This document shows positions 17,432-26,666 of a stretch of DNA of 64,000 bases, one piece after another (position 1 is the first letter of the stretch; the number at the start of each line of letters is the position of its first letter). The stretch comes from Aquibacillus koreensis (GTDB taxonomy: Bacteria > Bacillota > Bacilli > Bacillales > Amphibacillaceae): contig NZ_JAOALK010000014.1 in assembly GCF_025154055.1 (NCBI RefSeq), positions 1 to 64,000 on the forward strand, read 5' to 3'. A program made the translations under genes and the position numbers. The notes beneath the pieces are model-generated. The model had not been told where the DNA came from and did no database searches. It worked only from the letters and a program-made list of their open reading frames with translations.

Positions 17432-17462
17432 GTCTTTTTCACCTCCTCCTCGTTACATTTGT

Positions 17463-17493
17463 TAGAATGCGCAGGAGAAGGGTAAATCATTCA
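17463..17493 (-). promoter_or_regulatory. Sigma-G (forespore) promoter of the ssp gene
   Basis: On the minus strand TGAATG (-35) and CATTCTA (-10) are 18 nt apart, close to the sigma-G consensus (TGAATA / CATACTA). The transcript would begin about 20-25 nt before the ribosome binding site. Confidence 0.75.
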
Positions 17494-17501
17494 TGTAATT
17501 C

Positions 17502-17529
17502 ACTGGTAGATGTTTCATCCCGTACCAGT
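17502..17529 (-). terminator. Weak hairpin after thiI
   Basis: ACTGGTA and TACCAGT form a 7-bp stem with a 14-nt loop between thiI and the ssp promoter. No T run follows, so a terminator role is uncertain. Confidence 0.35.
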
Positions 17530-17548
17530 TAATGCGTTTCTGCTCTAA

Positions 17549-18757
17549 TTAAAATAACTCCATCATATCTTGGTCGTCTTTAGTGCTTTTTGCAATTTCT
17601 ATGACTTCCACATTTTCAATTGTTTCAGCAATGTCTGCAGCATAATCGTTGAAGCCTTCAAACTGAATGACTTTCTCTGTTCTTGGCTTTGTTTTTGGTG
17701 ATTTAGGAACAAAAACTGTACAGCAGTCCTCATGCGGACGAATTGAAATATCATACGTATTGATTTGTTGTGATATGCGTATGATTTCCTCTTTATCCAT
17801 TGCAACGAGTGGTCTAATAATAGGGTAATTCGTCACTTCATTAATTGCATGCATGCTTTCCATTGTTTGACTTGCCACTTGTCCCAAGCTTTCTCCAGTA
17901 GTTAACGATAAAATTCCTTCTTTTCTTGCGATTTGATCGCTAATTCGCATCATCATCCGACGCATGACCGTCATGGAATAACCATGTGGAATTTCACGAT
18001 GGATTTTTTGTTGCAGTTTAGTAAATGGAACAACGTGAATCTTTATATTATTTCCATATTCAGATAACACTTCAGCTAGGTCTATTACCTTCTGTTTGGC
18101 TCTTTCACTCGTATATGGTGGGGAATGGAAATGAATAGCCTCCAATTGCACGCCTCTCTTCATGGCCATGTAACCCGCAACTGGACTATCAATACCACCA
18201 GATAATAATAATAAAGTTTTTCCGGAAGATCCTACCGGTAAGCCACCTGCTCCCAAGATACGTGCTGAAGTAATATACGTTGCTTCATTTCTAATATCTA
18301 TATGAATTTCCATATCTGGATGATGAACATCAACTGTAAATCCATCCGTATTCGAGAGTAAATGTCCACCCACAATATGATTAAACGCTTGCGAATCAAT
18401 TGGAAAATCTTTGTTTACTCTCTTTGTCGTAACCTTAAATGTGGAGACATTTTTTCCTTGTTGCAATGCAAACAAGGCTGCTTCTTTTATTTTATCTGGT
18501 TCGTTTTCCGCTTTAATGGCAACACTTAAACTTTGAATTCCAAAGATGTGTCTACATTCCTCAATAATCGGTTCAGGATCTGCGCCATTTAAAATGATGT
18601 ACATACGATCTCTCAGCTTTTTTACTCTAGTTCCTTCAAATGGCTTTAGTTTTTTTATAACATGCTCATGAAGTTTCGTTGTAAATAGCTTTCTGTTTCT
18701 TCCTTTTAGAGATAACTCTCCATATCGTATTACAATGTGATCATAAAACATATTCAT
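17549..18757 (-). CDS. thiI: tRNA 4-thiouridine sulfurtransferase ThiI
   Basis: ThiI uses persulfide sulfur to make 4-thiouridine at tRNA position 8, and in some organisms contributes to thiazole synthesis. The 402-residue protein has the N-terminal ferredoxin-like and THUMP domains (about 1-165) and the PP-loop SGGIDSPVAGYMAMKRG near 187-203. It lacks the C-terminal rhodanese domain, as in other Bacillus ThiI proteins. The start ATG immediately follows the nifZ stop; ATG two codons later (18751) is an alternative. Translationally coupled to its sulfur donor NifZ. Confidence 0.96.
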   Translation of the reverse strand: MNMFYDHIVIRYGELSLKGRNRKLFTTKLHEHVIKKLKPFEGTRVKKLRDRMYIILNGADPEPIIEECRHIFGIQSLSVAIKAENEPDKIKEAALFALQQGKNVSTFKVTTKRVNKDFPIDSQAFNHIVGGHLLSNTDGFTVDVHHPDMEIHIDIRNEATYITSARILGAGGLPVGSSGKTLLLLSGGIDSPVAGYMAMKRGVQLEAIHFHSPPYTSERAKQKVIDLAEVLSEYGNNIKIHVVPFTKLQQKIHREIPHGYSMTVMRRMMMRISDQIARKEGILSLTTGESLGQVASQTMESMHAINEVTNYPIIRPLVAMDKEEIIRISQQINTYDISIRPHEDCCTVFVPKSPKTKPRTEKVIQFEGFNDYAADIAETIENVEVIEIAKSTKDDQDMMELF

Positions 18758-19900
18758 CTACCCCATTACTTCGCTTAATTGGTTTCTTATCATTTTCAAG
18801 GCTTCGCAAAAAGCCTCTATATCTTCCTCACAATTATCGTATGCTAAACTTACACGCAGTCCCGATTTCGTTATCGCTTTATCTAAACCACATGCAGCTA
18901 GAACTACACTTTCATCTGGTTGCTTCGATGAACAAGCTGATTTTGTAGAAATATAAATTTCCTTTTCACCCAGCGCGTGAATAACTACTTCTGGCTTAAA
19001 ACCAGGCAGGGAAAAATTCAAAATATGATCCACATAATCGTGATCAGGTGTATTAATCACTAAGCCATTTATTTCAGATAAACACGCCCGCAGTTTTTCG
19101 TTTAACCTTTTCACATGGTTGGTACGCGTGTTAGCATGATCAAAATATAACCGTATTGCTTTTACTAATGATACGATGCCAGCTAAATTCTCTGTACCGG
19201 ATCGATAGCCCATTTCTTGATCTCCACCATGCATTAACGGAAAAATAGTTGTATTTCGTTTAATATATAACAATCCTGTTCCTTTTAATCCATGGATTTT
19301 ATGTCCTGAAATTGTACATAAATCAATTCCACTATCATGTAAAGGTATGGAAACTTTACCAAACCCTTGCACATGATCAACATGAAAAAAAAGCTTTGGA
19401 TGTTGTTTAGCAATTGCTCCAACTTCTTTAATTGGTTGTATCGTTCCGAGTTCATTATTCACATGCATAATACTAATTAAGATCGTATCCTTTGTTATAG
19501 CATTCTTTACATCTTCAACCGATACGATGCCTTGTTTGTTAACAGGTAAATAAGTAACATCAAAACCAAGCCGTTCAAGTGCTGTACAAGCTTCTAATAC
19601 AGATGGATGTTCAATTTGTGTTGTTATAATATGTTTGCCCCTATTTTGATGCGCAAGCGCTATTCCTTTAATGGCAGTGTTATTTCCTTCTGTTCCGCCA
19701 GAAGTAAACACAATTTCATCTTCATGTACGTGTAACAATGAAGCTGCTTGCTGTTTTGCCATTCTCAAGAGCTTTTCTGCCTCTGTTCCAAATGAATGAA
19801 CGGAAGATGGATTGCCATAATACTTTTCAGAAACTTGCCGAAAACTTTCAACCACTTCTGGATATGGTTTTGTCGTCGCACTATTATCTAAATAAATCAT
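18758..19900 (-). CDS. nifZ: Cysteine desulfurase NifZ
   Basis: This PLP-dependent enzyme takes sulfur from cysteine and passes it as persulfide to ThiI. The 380-residue protein has the N-terminal DNSATT motif, the cofactor lysine in SGHKIHGLKGTG near 205, and the persulfide cysteine in STKSACSSKQ near 325. Compared with IscS the active-site loop is short, as in group II/NifZ proteins. ATG follows GAGGAG. Adjacent with no gap to thiI, as in B. subtilis, where NifZ is dedicated to tRNA thiolation. Confidence 0.95.
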   Translation of the reverse strand: MIYLDNSATTKPYPEVVESFRQVSEKYYGNPSSVHSFGTEAEKLLRMAKQQAASLLHVHEDEIVFTSGGTEGNNTAIKGIALAHQNRGKHIITTQIEHPSVLEACTALERLGFDVTYLPVNKQGIVSVEDVKNAITKDTILISIMHVNNELGTIQPIKEVGAIAKQHPKLFFHVDHVQGFGKVSIPLHDSGIDLCTISGHKIHGLKGTGLLYIKRNTTIFPLMHGGDQEMGYRSGTENLAGIVSLVKAIRLYFDHANTRTNHVKRLNEKLRACLSEINGLVINTPDHDYVDHILNFSLPGFKPEVVIHALGEKEIYISTKSACSSKQPDESVVLAACGLDKAITKSGLRVSLAYDNCEEDIEAFCEALKMIRNQLSEVMG

Positions 19901-20011
19901 TTAGAATCTCCTCGCTAGCCTCTTATTGCATTGCAATATAGTAACATACATCCAGGGTAATGAAAACAAAATTGGAGACAATTCGTCTTCATTGTACGGA
20001 TAATTAGTCGA

Positions 20012-20041
20012 TAAGACAAATATGGAAATGACTTATCGGTT
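20012..20041. other. Inverted repeat upstream of nifZ
   Basis: CGATAAG and CTTATCG are perfect complements separated by 16 nt, about 110 nt upstream of nifZ. The role is unknown; it could be an operator. Otherwise the 290-bp gap holds only the ezrA-operon terminator. Confidence 0.3.
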
Positions 20042-20143
20042 ATTTTACAGTGTTTTTTTATTACATGTTTGATTATTTAAACTTTCTCCTTGTTACTGCG
20101 GAGTTTATACAAACTATGAACTAAATAATTTTTCTTAAAGCAA

Positions 20144-20177
20144 AAATCCTTCCTTTGAATATAGAAAGGAAGGATTT
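20144..20177 (-). terminator. Terminator of the ezrA operon
   Basis: A perfect 13-bp stem (AAATCCTTCCTTT and complement) with an 8-nt loop is followed on the minus strand by TTTT. Confidence 0.93.
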
Positions 20178-20194
20178 CATATTTCTTTTGTCTT

Positions 20195-20524
20195 TTAGTA
20201 TTCAATTCCCAGTGCAGTTAATAAATCATCAATAGAAACTTCATTGTCAACCGAAAGTTCATGTAGCGCTTTCTGTGTTTTAGATACCGACGTACTTTCC
20301 ATTGTTTCATTCGAATCAATTTCATCCGCTATTTCTTGGCCAACAGGTTCATCAAACCTTTTGTAATTTTCCATTAGCGGTATGCTTAGCGTTTTTTGAG
20401 AAGAGTCGTGTAGTTTCCCCGTATTTTGTTCAGCTCTATGCTCTATCCCTAGAAAAATCCATATGACTGCAAACCATACAACTAGAGATGCCGCACCAAA
20501 AGTAACAACAATCCATTTCTTCAT
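20195..20524 (-). CDS. Small single-pass membrane protein downstream of ezrA
   Basis: A 109-residue protein with one N-terminal membrane segment (WIVVTFGAASLVVWFAVIWIFLGI, residues 4-27) and a hydrophilic acidic tail ending SVDNEVSIDDLLTALGIEY, probably outside the membrane. No family recognised. ATG at 20524 is chosen because AGGGTG lies 6 nt upstream; a GTG at 20533 would overlap ezrA. It begins 10 nt after the ezrA stop and ends at the shared terminator, so it is co-transcribed and perhaps division-related. Confidence 0.75.
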   Translation of the reverse strand: MKKWIVVTFGAASLVVWFAVIWIFLGIEHRAEQNTGKLHDSSQKTLSIPLMENYKRFDEPVGQEIADEIDSNETMESTSVSKTQKALHELSVDNEVSIDDLLTALGIEY

Positions 20525-20534
20525 GTATAACACC

Positions 20535-22226
20535 CTAACTTGGGATCTTGATATATTCCTCTAGTCGTTTTAGCGCTCCTGGCTCTATCGCCTCTAGTGC
20601 ACTCGCTGCTTCCTCTAATGCATTTTCGTATTCGAAGTTTCTAAATTTGCGTTCTGCTTCATACAGTTTAGCCGCTAATAATGCATATTGGCTTCTATAT
20701 CGATTTGCGTATTGGATAACTGTTTCTACCAAATAAGCTTGTTCCAATAACTGTTCTGTTTGAGTAACAACAGCCTGTACCGCTTTATCAGCTTCACCCA
20801 ACGAATGTTGCACTTTCCCCATATCTAATGGTTTTCCCTCAAGGTTTTGCAAAACAACTTCACTTTTTTGAGATGCTTCTTGCAGTAACTCCCAAATAAA
20901 AGATGGAACACCAGGAATATTACTTTTTTGCAACTTACGATTTGTCTCAAACAACTCTTTTCTCATTTCAACAATTCTTTGCTTGGCGTTTATTTCATCT
21001 TTTCTAATGGTTTTTATCTGCTCTTTAAACTCTTCTTGGGATTCTTTTAGATCAACTAATTCTTTAAAGCCAGTCTCAATTTTTTCTTTAATTTCAATGT
21101 TTGTTATTTTTTCTTCTTTTATATCCACTTGTAATTGTTCATATTGCTTCTCTAGTTGATTCACCCATTTTTCTAAACTCATATGCAATTCTAAGTCTGA
21201 CTGTTCTAAGTAATATGTTTCTTGTAATAGCTCTACTTCTTCATTCATTTGTTCGTATGCTTGACCCACTTCATCTATGAGTTTGAAATAGCCTGTCATA
21301 TGCTTTTCTACATATGATTTTGCAACAGCTTCTTTTTCAAGTAAATGGTACATTTCATTTAATCTTTCCTCAATCGGTTCAACAATCTCAAAAACATTAC
21401 TTGTATCACCACTCTCGAGTTGAACCACTGCATCCATTAGGCTTTGCTGAATAGCTTGGAGTTCTTTTTCGAAACCAAGATGTTCAATTCGATAGCCCTC
21501 TTCTTTCATGTTTTTTATACCTGCAAATAACTCATCCACTTGTGCAGGAAGTTCATTTTTACATCTTTTAAATATATTTGGGAATTCGTCTAATTTTTGC
21601 TCAAGTAAAGAAACGCTTTCCTTAATACCACTTACTAATTGTTGTGCTTCAAAGTAATTTCCAGTTTCAACTAAGTAGTGATACTTTTTTAATTCACTTT
21701 CTATCTTATCAATTTCAACATCAAATTGAATTTCAGCTTTTCCAAATAAGTGTCGTTGTTTAAGTAACGTTTTCCTAAGGCCTTTAATGGTTGGAATAAT
21801 TTGTTCTACGTCTTTTCTAGTATTTTGTTCTGAATCAAGTAATTGCTCCAATTCATTGAACATCTGGTCTATATTAATTTCTATCCCACGTAGAGTATCG
21901 TCCACAGCTCTTAAGTACTGTTTGGAAGATGGGATACGGAATCGGTCAGCAGATTCTTCGGCATCTAATAAAAATTCTTCGATATCAGGCAATTCTTTCG
22001 TCAAGATTTGGTCCCAGCGACCTTTCCAAGCTTCAAACTTTTCTTGTGTTTCTCCCGAAAGGTTCAGGCTTTTCACCCTTGCCAGCTCTGAAGTTACATT
22101 TCTGTTCATAATATCCATCTTCCAACTTTCAAGTCGATCCACTTCATCATATACCCTTTTTCTTAAGATTAATCCAAAGATTATAAGTGCTATTATGACG
22201 AGAATACTACCTATGACATAAGCCAT
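20535..22226 (-). CDS. ezrA: Septation ring formation regulator EzrA
   Basis: EzrA is an N-terminally anchored membrane protein that prevents FtsZ rings at the poles and helps coordinate septal wall synthesis. The 563-residue protein has one hydrophobic segment (residues 3-22) and is otherwise helical with spectrin-like repeats, ending in the conserved region around RYRSQYALLAAKLYEAERKFRNFEYENALEEAASALE. ATG follows AAGGGGG. It heads a two-gene operon. Confidence 0.97.
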   Translation of the reverse strand: MAYVIGSILVIIALIIFGLILRKRVYDEVDRLESWKMDIMNRNVTSELARVKSLNLSGETQEKFEAWKGRWDQILTKELPDIEEFLLDAEESADRFRIPSSKQYLRAVDDTLRGIEINIDQMFNELEQLLDSEQNTRKDVEQIIPTIKGLRKTLLKQRHLFGKAEIQFDVEIDKIESELKKYHYLVETGNYFEAQQLVSGIKESVSLLEQKLDEFPNIFKRCKNELPAQVDELFAGIKNMKEEGYRIEHLGFEKELQAIQQSLMDAVVQLESGDTSNVFEIVEPIEERLNEMYHLLEKEAVAKSYVEKHMTGYFKLIDEVGQAYEQMNEEVELLQETYYLEQSDLELHMSLEKWVNQLEKQYEQLQVDIKEEKITNIEIKEKIETGFKELVDLKESQEEFKEQIKTIRKDEINAKQRIVEMRKELFETNRKLQKSNIPGVPSFIWELLQEASQKSEVVLQNLEGKPLDMGKVQHSLGEADKAVQAVVTQTEQLLEQAYLVETVIQYANRYRSQYALLAAKLYEAERKFRNFEYENALEEAASALEAIEPGALKRLEEYIKIPS

Positions 22227-22449
22227 AATTATCCCCCTTATCGTTCCGAATCTATGTAAATAATTTTTTTTATAATTAATTGGCTATGTATTAACCATAT
22301 GATACCATGTTCATTCTATTTTTTGCTAAATTTTTTCAAATTTATTAACAATTTGACACCATTTTCTTTTTTAAATGAATTTACTAGATCTTGAAGGAGT
22401 TTTAGAGGAAAGAGGAGACGATATATTTTTTCTACATTCGATAATCTTA

Positions 22450-23100
22450 CTATTTTTGTTTTTTTGTAGAACCGTTGTCTGTAACTTCCTGTTTGTATGT
22501 TTCTCCTACATAATCTAACCATTTGTTAATTGATTTTGTGTACTTCGATATAAACAAATCATGTGATTGATCCCAAACAATTTGATTTTTCCATTGTCTT
22601 GGTGCGATATATGGCGTGCACAACATTCCTTTTAGTTGTAATAATAAAAATTCTCGATCAATTGTACTGTGTGATGTACCCTCAAGTGCTGCGTTAAATA
22701 ATTTACTAATTAAATAATTTTCCTTTGCTAGATACGTAACCATCATTTCTCTAACAAATATGGAGTCTATTGTTAATTCACGTTGAATAAAACAAGTAAA
22801 TTGATGTCGTTTCTGTTTGTATTGTATAATTGCTTCAATCATTTTCTTTAGTCTAACCATCGCTTGTAAGCTTTCGGTCTCAGCAAGGGACTGTTCAATC
22901 TGTATTAAATATTCTTCATAATAAGTAATAACTGCAGATTCTAACAAGCCTTGCTTACTGGAGAAATAATAATTTATTAAAGAAACATTAACAGAAGCCT
23001 TTTTGGCAATATCTCTAACAGATGTTCCGTGATACCCTTTGTTATAAAAGAGTGTACATGCAGCATCCATTACCTTTTGTTTTGTTTCATTTTTTTTCAT
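22450..23100 (-). CDS. refZ: TetR-family DNA-binding protein RefZ
   Basis: RefZ (YttP) binds sites near the origin and regulates FtsZ at the start of sporulation, helping set forespore chromosome capture. This 216-residue protein has a TetR helix-turn-helix (TLFYNKGYHGTSVRDIAKKASVNVSLINYYFSSK, about 15-48). A longer frame runs to 23169, but GGGAG is placed 9 nt before ATG at 23100, and the extra 23 residues are not family-like. It is upstream of ezrA and divergent from the reductase gene, as in B. subtilis. Confidence 0.85.
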   Translation of the reverse strand: MKKNETKQKVMDAACTLFYNKGYHGTSVRDIAKKASVNVSLINYYFSSKQGLLESAVITYYEEYLIQIEQSLAETESLQAMVRLKKMIEAIIQYKQKRHQFTCFIQRELTIDSIFVREMMVTYLAKENYLISKLFNAALEGTSHSTIDREFLLLQLKGMLCTPYIAPRQWKNQIVWDQSHDLFISKYTKSINKWLDYVGETYKQEVTDNGSTKKQK

Positions 23101-23226
23101 TTTCTTCATCTCCCTTTCATTACTTTTTACGACATCGATGTACGGAGTCCTGCAATTTTCTCTCGTCAAATATCGTACTAGAGGTGTCGAATTTTAGTTC
23201 TTTTCATATTTTAAGGAGGAATTTAC

Positions 23227-23706
23227 TTGTTCGATGTAAAAAAATACGAAGGTACAAAAGAAAAAGACTATGCATTACTTTTAAAACAATTAGAAGCGTT
23301 ACTCGACGGCGAAACAGATGAGATTGCTAACCTTTCCAATGCTTCTGCACTACTTGGCCAATTTTTGGCAGATGTTAATTGGGTTGGTTTTTATCTTTGG
23401 AAGCAAGATGAGTTAGTATTAGGACCATTTCAAGGCTTACCTGCATGCGTCAGAATTAAGAGTGGTAAAGGCGTTTGTGGTACTGCAGTAAAAGAAGGTA
23501 AAACGCAACGAATTGCAGATGTTCACCAATTCCCTGGACATATTGCCTGTGATGCAGCAAGTAATTCTGAGATCGTTATTCCGCTATTTAAAGAAGGAAA
23601 TGTGTATGGTGTATTAGACATTGATAGTCCATCAAAGGACCGATTTGATGAAATAGACCAAACTTATTTAGAAAAATTCGCGACAATCTTGCAAGCTCAC
23701 CTTTAA
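23227..23706 (+). CDS. ytsP: Free methionine-(R)-sulfoxide reductase, GAF type
   Basis: This 159-residue single GAF-domain enzyme reduces free methionine-R-sulfoxide. The three conserved cysteines are present: Cys74 (LPACVR), Cys84 (KGVCGTA) and Cys108 (HIACDA); the last is the expected catalytic residue, resolved by the others. VLDIDSP near the end is typical. The start is TTG, 7 nt after AAGGAGG. Monocistronic, divergent from refZ and convergent with the cyclase gene. Confidence 0.95.
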   Translation: MFDVKKYEGTKEKDYALLLKQLEALLDGETDEIANLSNASALLGQFLADVNWVGFYLWKQDELVLGPFQGLPACVRIKSGKGVCGTAVKEGKTQRIADVHQFPGHIACDAASNSEIVIPLFKEGNVYGVLDIDSPSKDRFDEIDQTYLEKFATILQAHL

Positions 23707-23712
23707 AACAAA

Positions 23713-23757
23713 TAAAAGTAAGGGATCTTGTATTGCACAAAGTACCCTTACTTTTTT
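23713..23757. terminator. Bidirectional terminator
   Basis: AAAAGTAAGGG pairs with CCCTTACTTTT across a loop of about 20 nt, followed by T-rich sequence on the plus strand; it separates two convergent genes. Confidence 0.85.
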
Positions 23758-23761
23758 ATTT

Positions 23762-25639
23762 TCAATCAGCTTGTACGACTTTGTTTTTCCCTGTTCTTTT
23801 TGCATGATATAAAGCTTGGTCAGCTTCTTCAAATATAGCGTGAGCCAAATCCTTCTTTTTCTCCCTATTTTTTTCATCCCAATGCGAGACCCCAATCGAG
23901 ATTGTTATCCGAGGTTTTGTGCAAGTTGCAACAAAGCGAACTAAATTCTCGGCGATTACCATTGCTTCCTTCATTGTAGACTCAGGAATATAAACTGCTA
24001 ATTCCTCTCCTCCCCACCTAGCCGCAAAAGCGTTTTCCATTATATTATTTTTAATGATGGAGGCTACTTGGATAATTAATTCATCACCAACATCATGTCC
24101 GTATGTATCATTAAACTTTTTAAAATTATCAATATCAATTAGTAGGAATGCACCTTGAGAATCTAACTTCACATGTTCTATTAGTCGTTCATCTAAGTAT
24201 TTTCTAGAGTATAACTTACTCAAATAATCCGTTATCACAAGACTTTCTAATTGTTCTCTTAACATGGAATTCACAAATGCCAAAGTTGAATGATGAACTA
24301 GAGAATTAATTAGCTTGAACTTTTCAAATGAAAAGTAAAACGCTTCTGTATGCAAAACAATAACGGCACCGATAATCTGTTTTGACTGTACCATCGGAAT
24401 TGCCATAACAGAACAGAAGCAAGTGTTGCATTTTTCGTAATTACGCTTGAAATCACCGATAAAGAGCGGTTCTTTCCTTTCAGTTAGCGATGGAACAATA
24501 TAGGTAAGTAAATCGGATGCTTCTTTTCCAAAAAAGTAGTTTGTGCTGCCTTCTAATATTTGAGATTCATTATCTTTAAAGAGAATAAAACCAACTTCTT
24601 CAGCCCCAAATGATTTTTTAATTTGTTTGCTCATAAAGGTAGTTGTTTCAGATAGTCGAAGATTAGAATTTAATGTATGTGAAGTTTCATTAATCAATTG
24701 AAGATCAGAAATAAGTTGTTGGGATTGTTGGTATAAATGAGCATTTTCTAACGCGTTTCCAGCAGTAGTTGCTAGCAAGGTAATAAATTCAATATCATCT
24801 TCAGGAAATTGCAATATATTAGGTGCTGTAATCTGAAGCACACCATAAACCCCTTGCTTTCCTTTTAATGGTGCAAAAAGGCGAGATTTCGTGTTATTTG
24901 TATTCGTTTCTATCCGCACATTCCCAGTTAAAAAAGCTTGTACACTAGACTTATTAGCGAATTTATCGTTATAGATTAATTCTTTAATTGGCAGCCCAGC
25001 ATCATTTTGATAATCCTGTGATAAAAATAAATTGCAGCTAAACTGCGGATATACGTTCCTTAACGTATGAACGACTTCTCCTAATACATCACTAGTATTT
25101 ATAGAAGAATGGAATTTTTGCGTCACTCTATATAAAAGTTCATATTTATTTGCTTTTTCCTTAGTTTGTGAAAAGTTACCTAATCCACTTAGCAGGTTAT
25201 AGGTCTCTTGAGCTACAACCTCAAATTGCAGCAAGTCATTCTTTGATGGTTCGAAGCCATCTAGGATTATACATAGGTAACCAAATTCTTCACTCTTATC
25301 TAGAGGAACCATTACCACTACATCAGTGGTTACTTCCTTGCATAAATGCTGCCCATTATAAATGGTAGGCAACTCACTGAACGTTTCTGAAGTAATCTGT
25401 GTTTTTTTTAGGTGCTCAACTAGAAACTGATCTGTAGGAATGGCGTGATCACTAACATGTGCACTTATTTCATAGCTATCCTTCCAACTATTGTACATAT
25501 ATATAGCTAATCCTTTTGAAGGTAAAAACTCACTAATCAATTGCGCTACCTCTAAGATTGTTTCGTCATTTTTATAGTTAAACTTCTCTTTAAAGGTTTT
25601 TCTTAGCTCATTATTCATAAAATTAGGTTGCATTCCCAT
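23762..25639 (-). CDS. dgcP: GAF-GGDEF diguanylate cyclase (DgcP type)
   Basis: A 625-residue soluble protein of GAF-like sensor domains (about 1-165 and 185-470) followed by a GGDEF domain (about 465-625). The catalytic motif reads RWGGEEL and the upstream LLIDIDNFKKFNDTYGHDVGDEL is intact, so it should make c-di-GMP. It matches B. subtilis YtrP/DgcP in layout and position. GGTGAG lies inside an upstream extension (ATG at 25657), so ATG at 25639 is the likely start. A cysteine cluster (CNTCFCS) in the last GAF domain is notable. Confidence 0.92.
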   Translation of the reverse strand: MGMQPNFMNNELRKTFKEKFNYKNDETILEVAQLISEFLPSKGLAIYMYNSWKDSYEISAHVSDHAIPTDQFLVEHLKKTQITSETFSELPTIYNGQHLCKEVTTDVVVMVPLDKSEEFGYLCIILDGFEPSKNDLLQFEVVAQETYNLLSGLGNFSQTKEKANKYELLYRVTQKFHSSINTSDVLGEVVHTLRNVYPQFSCNLFLSQDYQNDAGLPIKELIYNDKFANKSSVQAFLTGNVRIETNTNNTKSRLFAPLKGKQGVYGVLQITAPNILQFPEDDIEFITLLATTAGNALENAHLYQQSQQLISDLQLINETSHTLNSNLRLSETTTFMSKQIKKSFGAEEVGFILFKDNESQILEGSTNYFFGKEASDLLTYIVPSLTERKEPLFIGDFKRNYEKCNTCFCSVMAIPMVQSKQIIGAVIVLHTEAFYFSFEKFKLINSLVHHSTLAFVNSMLREQLESLVITDYLSKLYSRKYLDERLIEHVKLDSQGAFLLIDIDNFKKFNDTYGHDVGDELIIQVASIIKNNIMENAFAARWGGEELAVYIPESTMKEAMVIAENLVRFVATCTKPRITISIGVSHWDEKNREKKKDLAHAIFEEADQALYHAKRTGKNKVVQAD

Positions 25640-25754
25640 AATGATCTCACCTATCATAAGTAGTAAATGTATACTATTAAGTATATAGGAAAGTATTAAA
25701 CTTTCCTATACATATAGTACTATTTTCACAATAATTAAGGAAAAACATATCCTA

Positions 25755-25783
25755 TTGACTTATGAACCTAAAAAACATATAAT
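25755..25783 (+). promoter_or_regulatory. rpsD promoter
   Basis: TTGACT (25755-25760) and TATAAT (25778-25783) are 17 nt apart, close to the sigma-A consensus. The transcript has a leader of about 180 nt before rpsD. Confidence 0.9.
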
Positions 25784-25795
25784 GGAGTTTGTGTA

Positions 25796-25960
25796 AAAAA
25801 GGTAGCTTATGTGAACCACCGTTTGTTTCATTTTGTTCCTCTAAAGTGAGGTGTATCGTGTAACTCTCTGCTGCTGGAGCGATGGTACATGAAAACAAAA
25901 TGACTGGCGATATTGGAACACACTGTCTTATTTTTATGCAAATCTTATATATAAAAGGAG
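25796..25960 (+). ncRNA. Ribosomal protein S4 autoregulatory leader
   Basis: The long 5' leader between the promoter and the rpsD ribosome binding site contains complementary segments, notably CATTTTGTT (from 25829) and AACAAAATG (from 25896), enclosing a GC-richer stretch. Bacillus rpsD leaders fold into a pseudoknotted structure bound by S4 to repress its own translation. Assignment rests on position and pairing, not on a covariance search. Confidence 0.7.
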
Positions 25961-25969
25961 AGATGTACT

Positions 25970-26572
25970 ATGTCTCGCTATACAGGTCCTGTATGGAAGA
26001 AGTCTCGTCGTCTTGGAATTTCATTAACTGGTACTGGTAAGGAGTTAGAAAAACGCCCTTACGCACCTGGACAACACGGTCCAAACCAACGTAGAAAATT
26101 ATCTGAATATGGTTTACAGCTTCAAGAGAAGCAAAAACTACGCTTCATGTACGGAATCAACGAACGTCAATTCCGTAACCTATTTGATCAAGCTGGTAAA
26201 ATGAAAGGGATCCACGGTGAGAACTTCATGATTCTTCTTGAGTCTCGTCTAGATAACTTAGTTTACCGTTTAGGTCTTGCACGTACTCGTAGACAAGCTC
26301 GTCAATTAGTTAACCACGGACACATCACTGTTGATGGTTCTCGCGTAGATATCCCATCTTACCGCGTTGCTCCTGGTCAAGTAATTGGTGTACGTGAAAA
26401 ATCTCTAAACCTTGACATCATCAAAGAATCAGTAGAAGTAAACAACTTCGTACCTGAATACGTAACTTTTGATGCAGAAAAATTAGAAGGTACTTACACT
26501 CGTTTACCTGAGCGTTCTGAGTTACCTGCTGAAATCAACGAACCACTTATCGTTGAATTCTACTCTCGTTAA
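25970..26572 (+). CDS. rpsD: 30S ribosomal protein S4
   Basis: S4 is a primary 16S rRNA-binding protein of the small subunit. The 200-residue sequence has the typical N terminus ([19 protein letters not shown]), YAPGQHG, and the S4 RNA-binding fold ([27 protein letters not shown] near 92-118). There is no zinc-binding cysteine set, so it is the cysteine-free form. ATG follows AAAGGAGAG. Codon use is that of a highly expressed gene. Monocistronic with leader and terminator. Confidence 0.99.
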   Translation: MSRYTGPVWKKSRRLGISLTGTGKELEKRPYAPGQHGPNQRRKLSEYGLQLQEKQKLRFMYGINERQFRNLFDQAGKMKGIHGENFMILLESRLDNLVYRLGLARTRRQARQLVNHGHITVDGSRVDIPSYRVAPGQVIGVREKSLNLDIIKESVEVNNFVPEYVTFDAEKLEGTYTRLPERSELPAEINEPLIVEFYSR

Positions 26573-26581
26573 TAAGTTTAA

Positions 26582-26617
26582 AACACCGAATCCTTTTGGG
26601 GAATCGGTGTTTTTTTG
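26582..26617 (+). terminator. Terminator after rpsD
   Basis: ACACCGA-TCC pairs with GGA-TCGGTGT (one A-A mismatch) and is followed by TTTTTTT. Confidence 0.9.
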
Positions 26618-26666
26618 TTTGTGTTTCGATTCGACACTTTCAAATGGGGGGGATTTGTTCGTTACA

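Noticed and set aside
21787-22221. 144-codon plus-strand frame opposite ezrA
   Set aside because: Antisense shadow with Ser/Asn/Cys-rich composition typical of a reverse reading of a helical protein.
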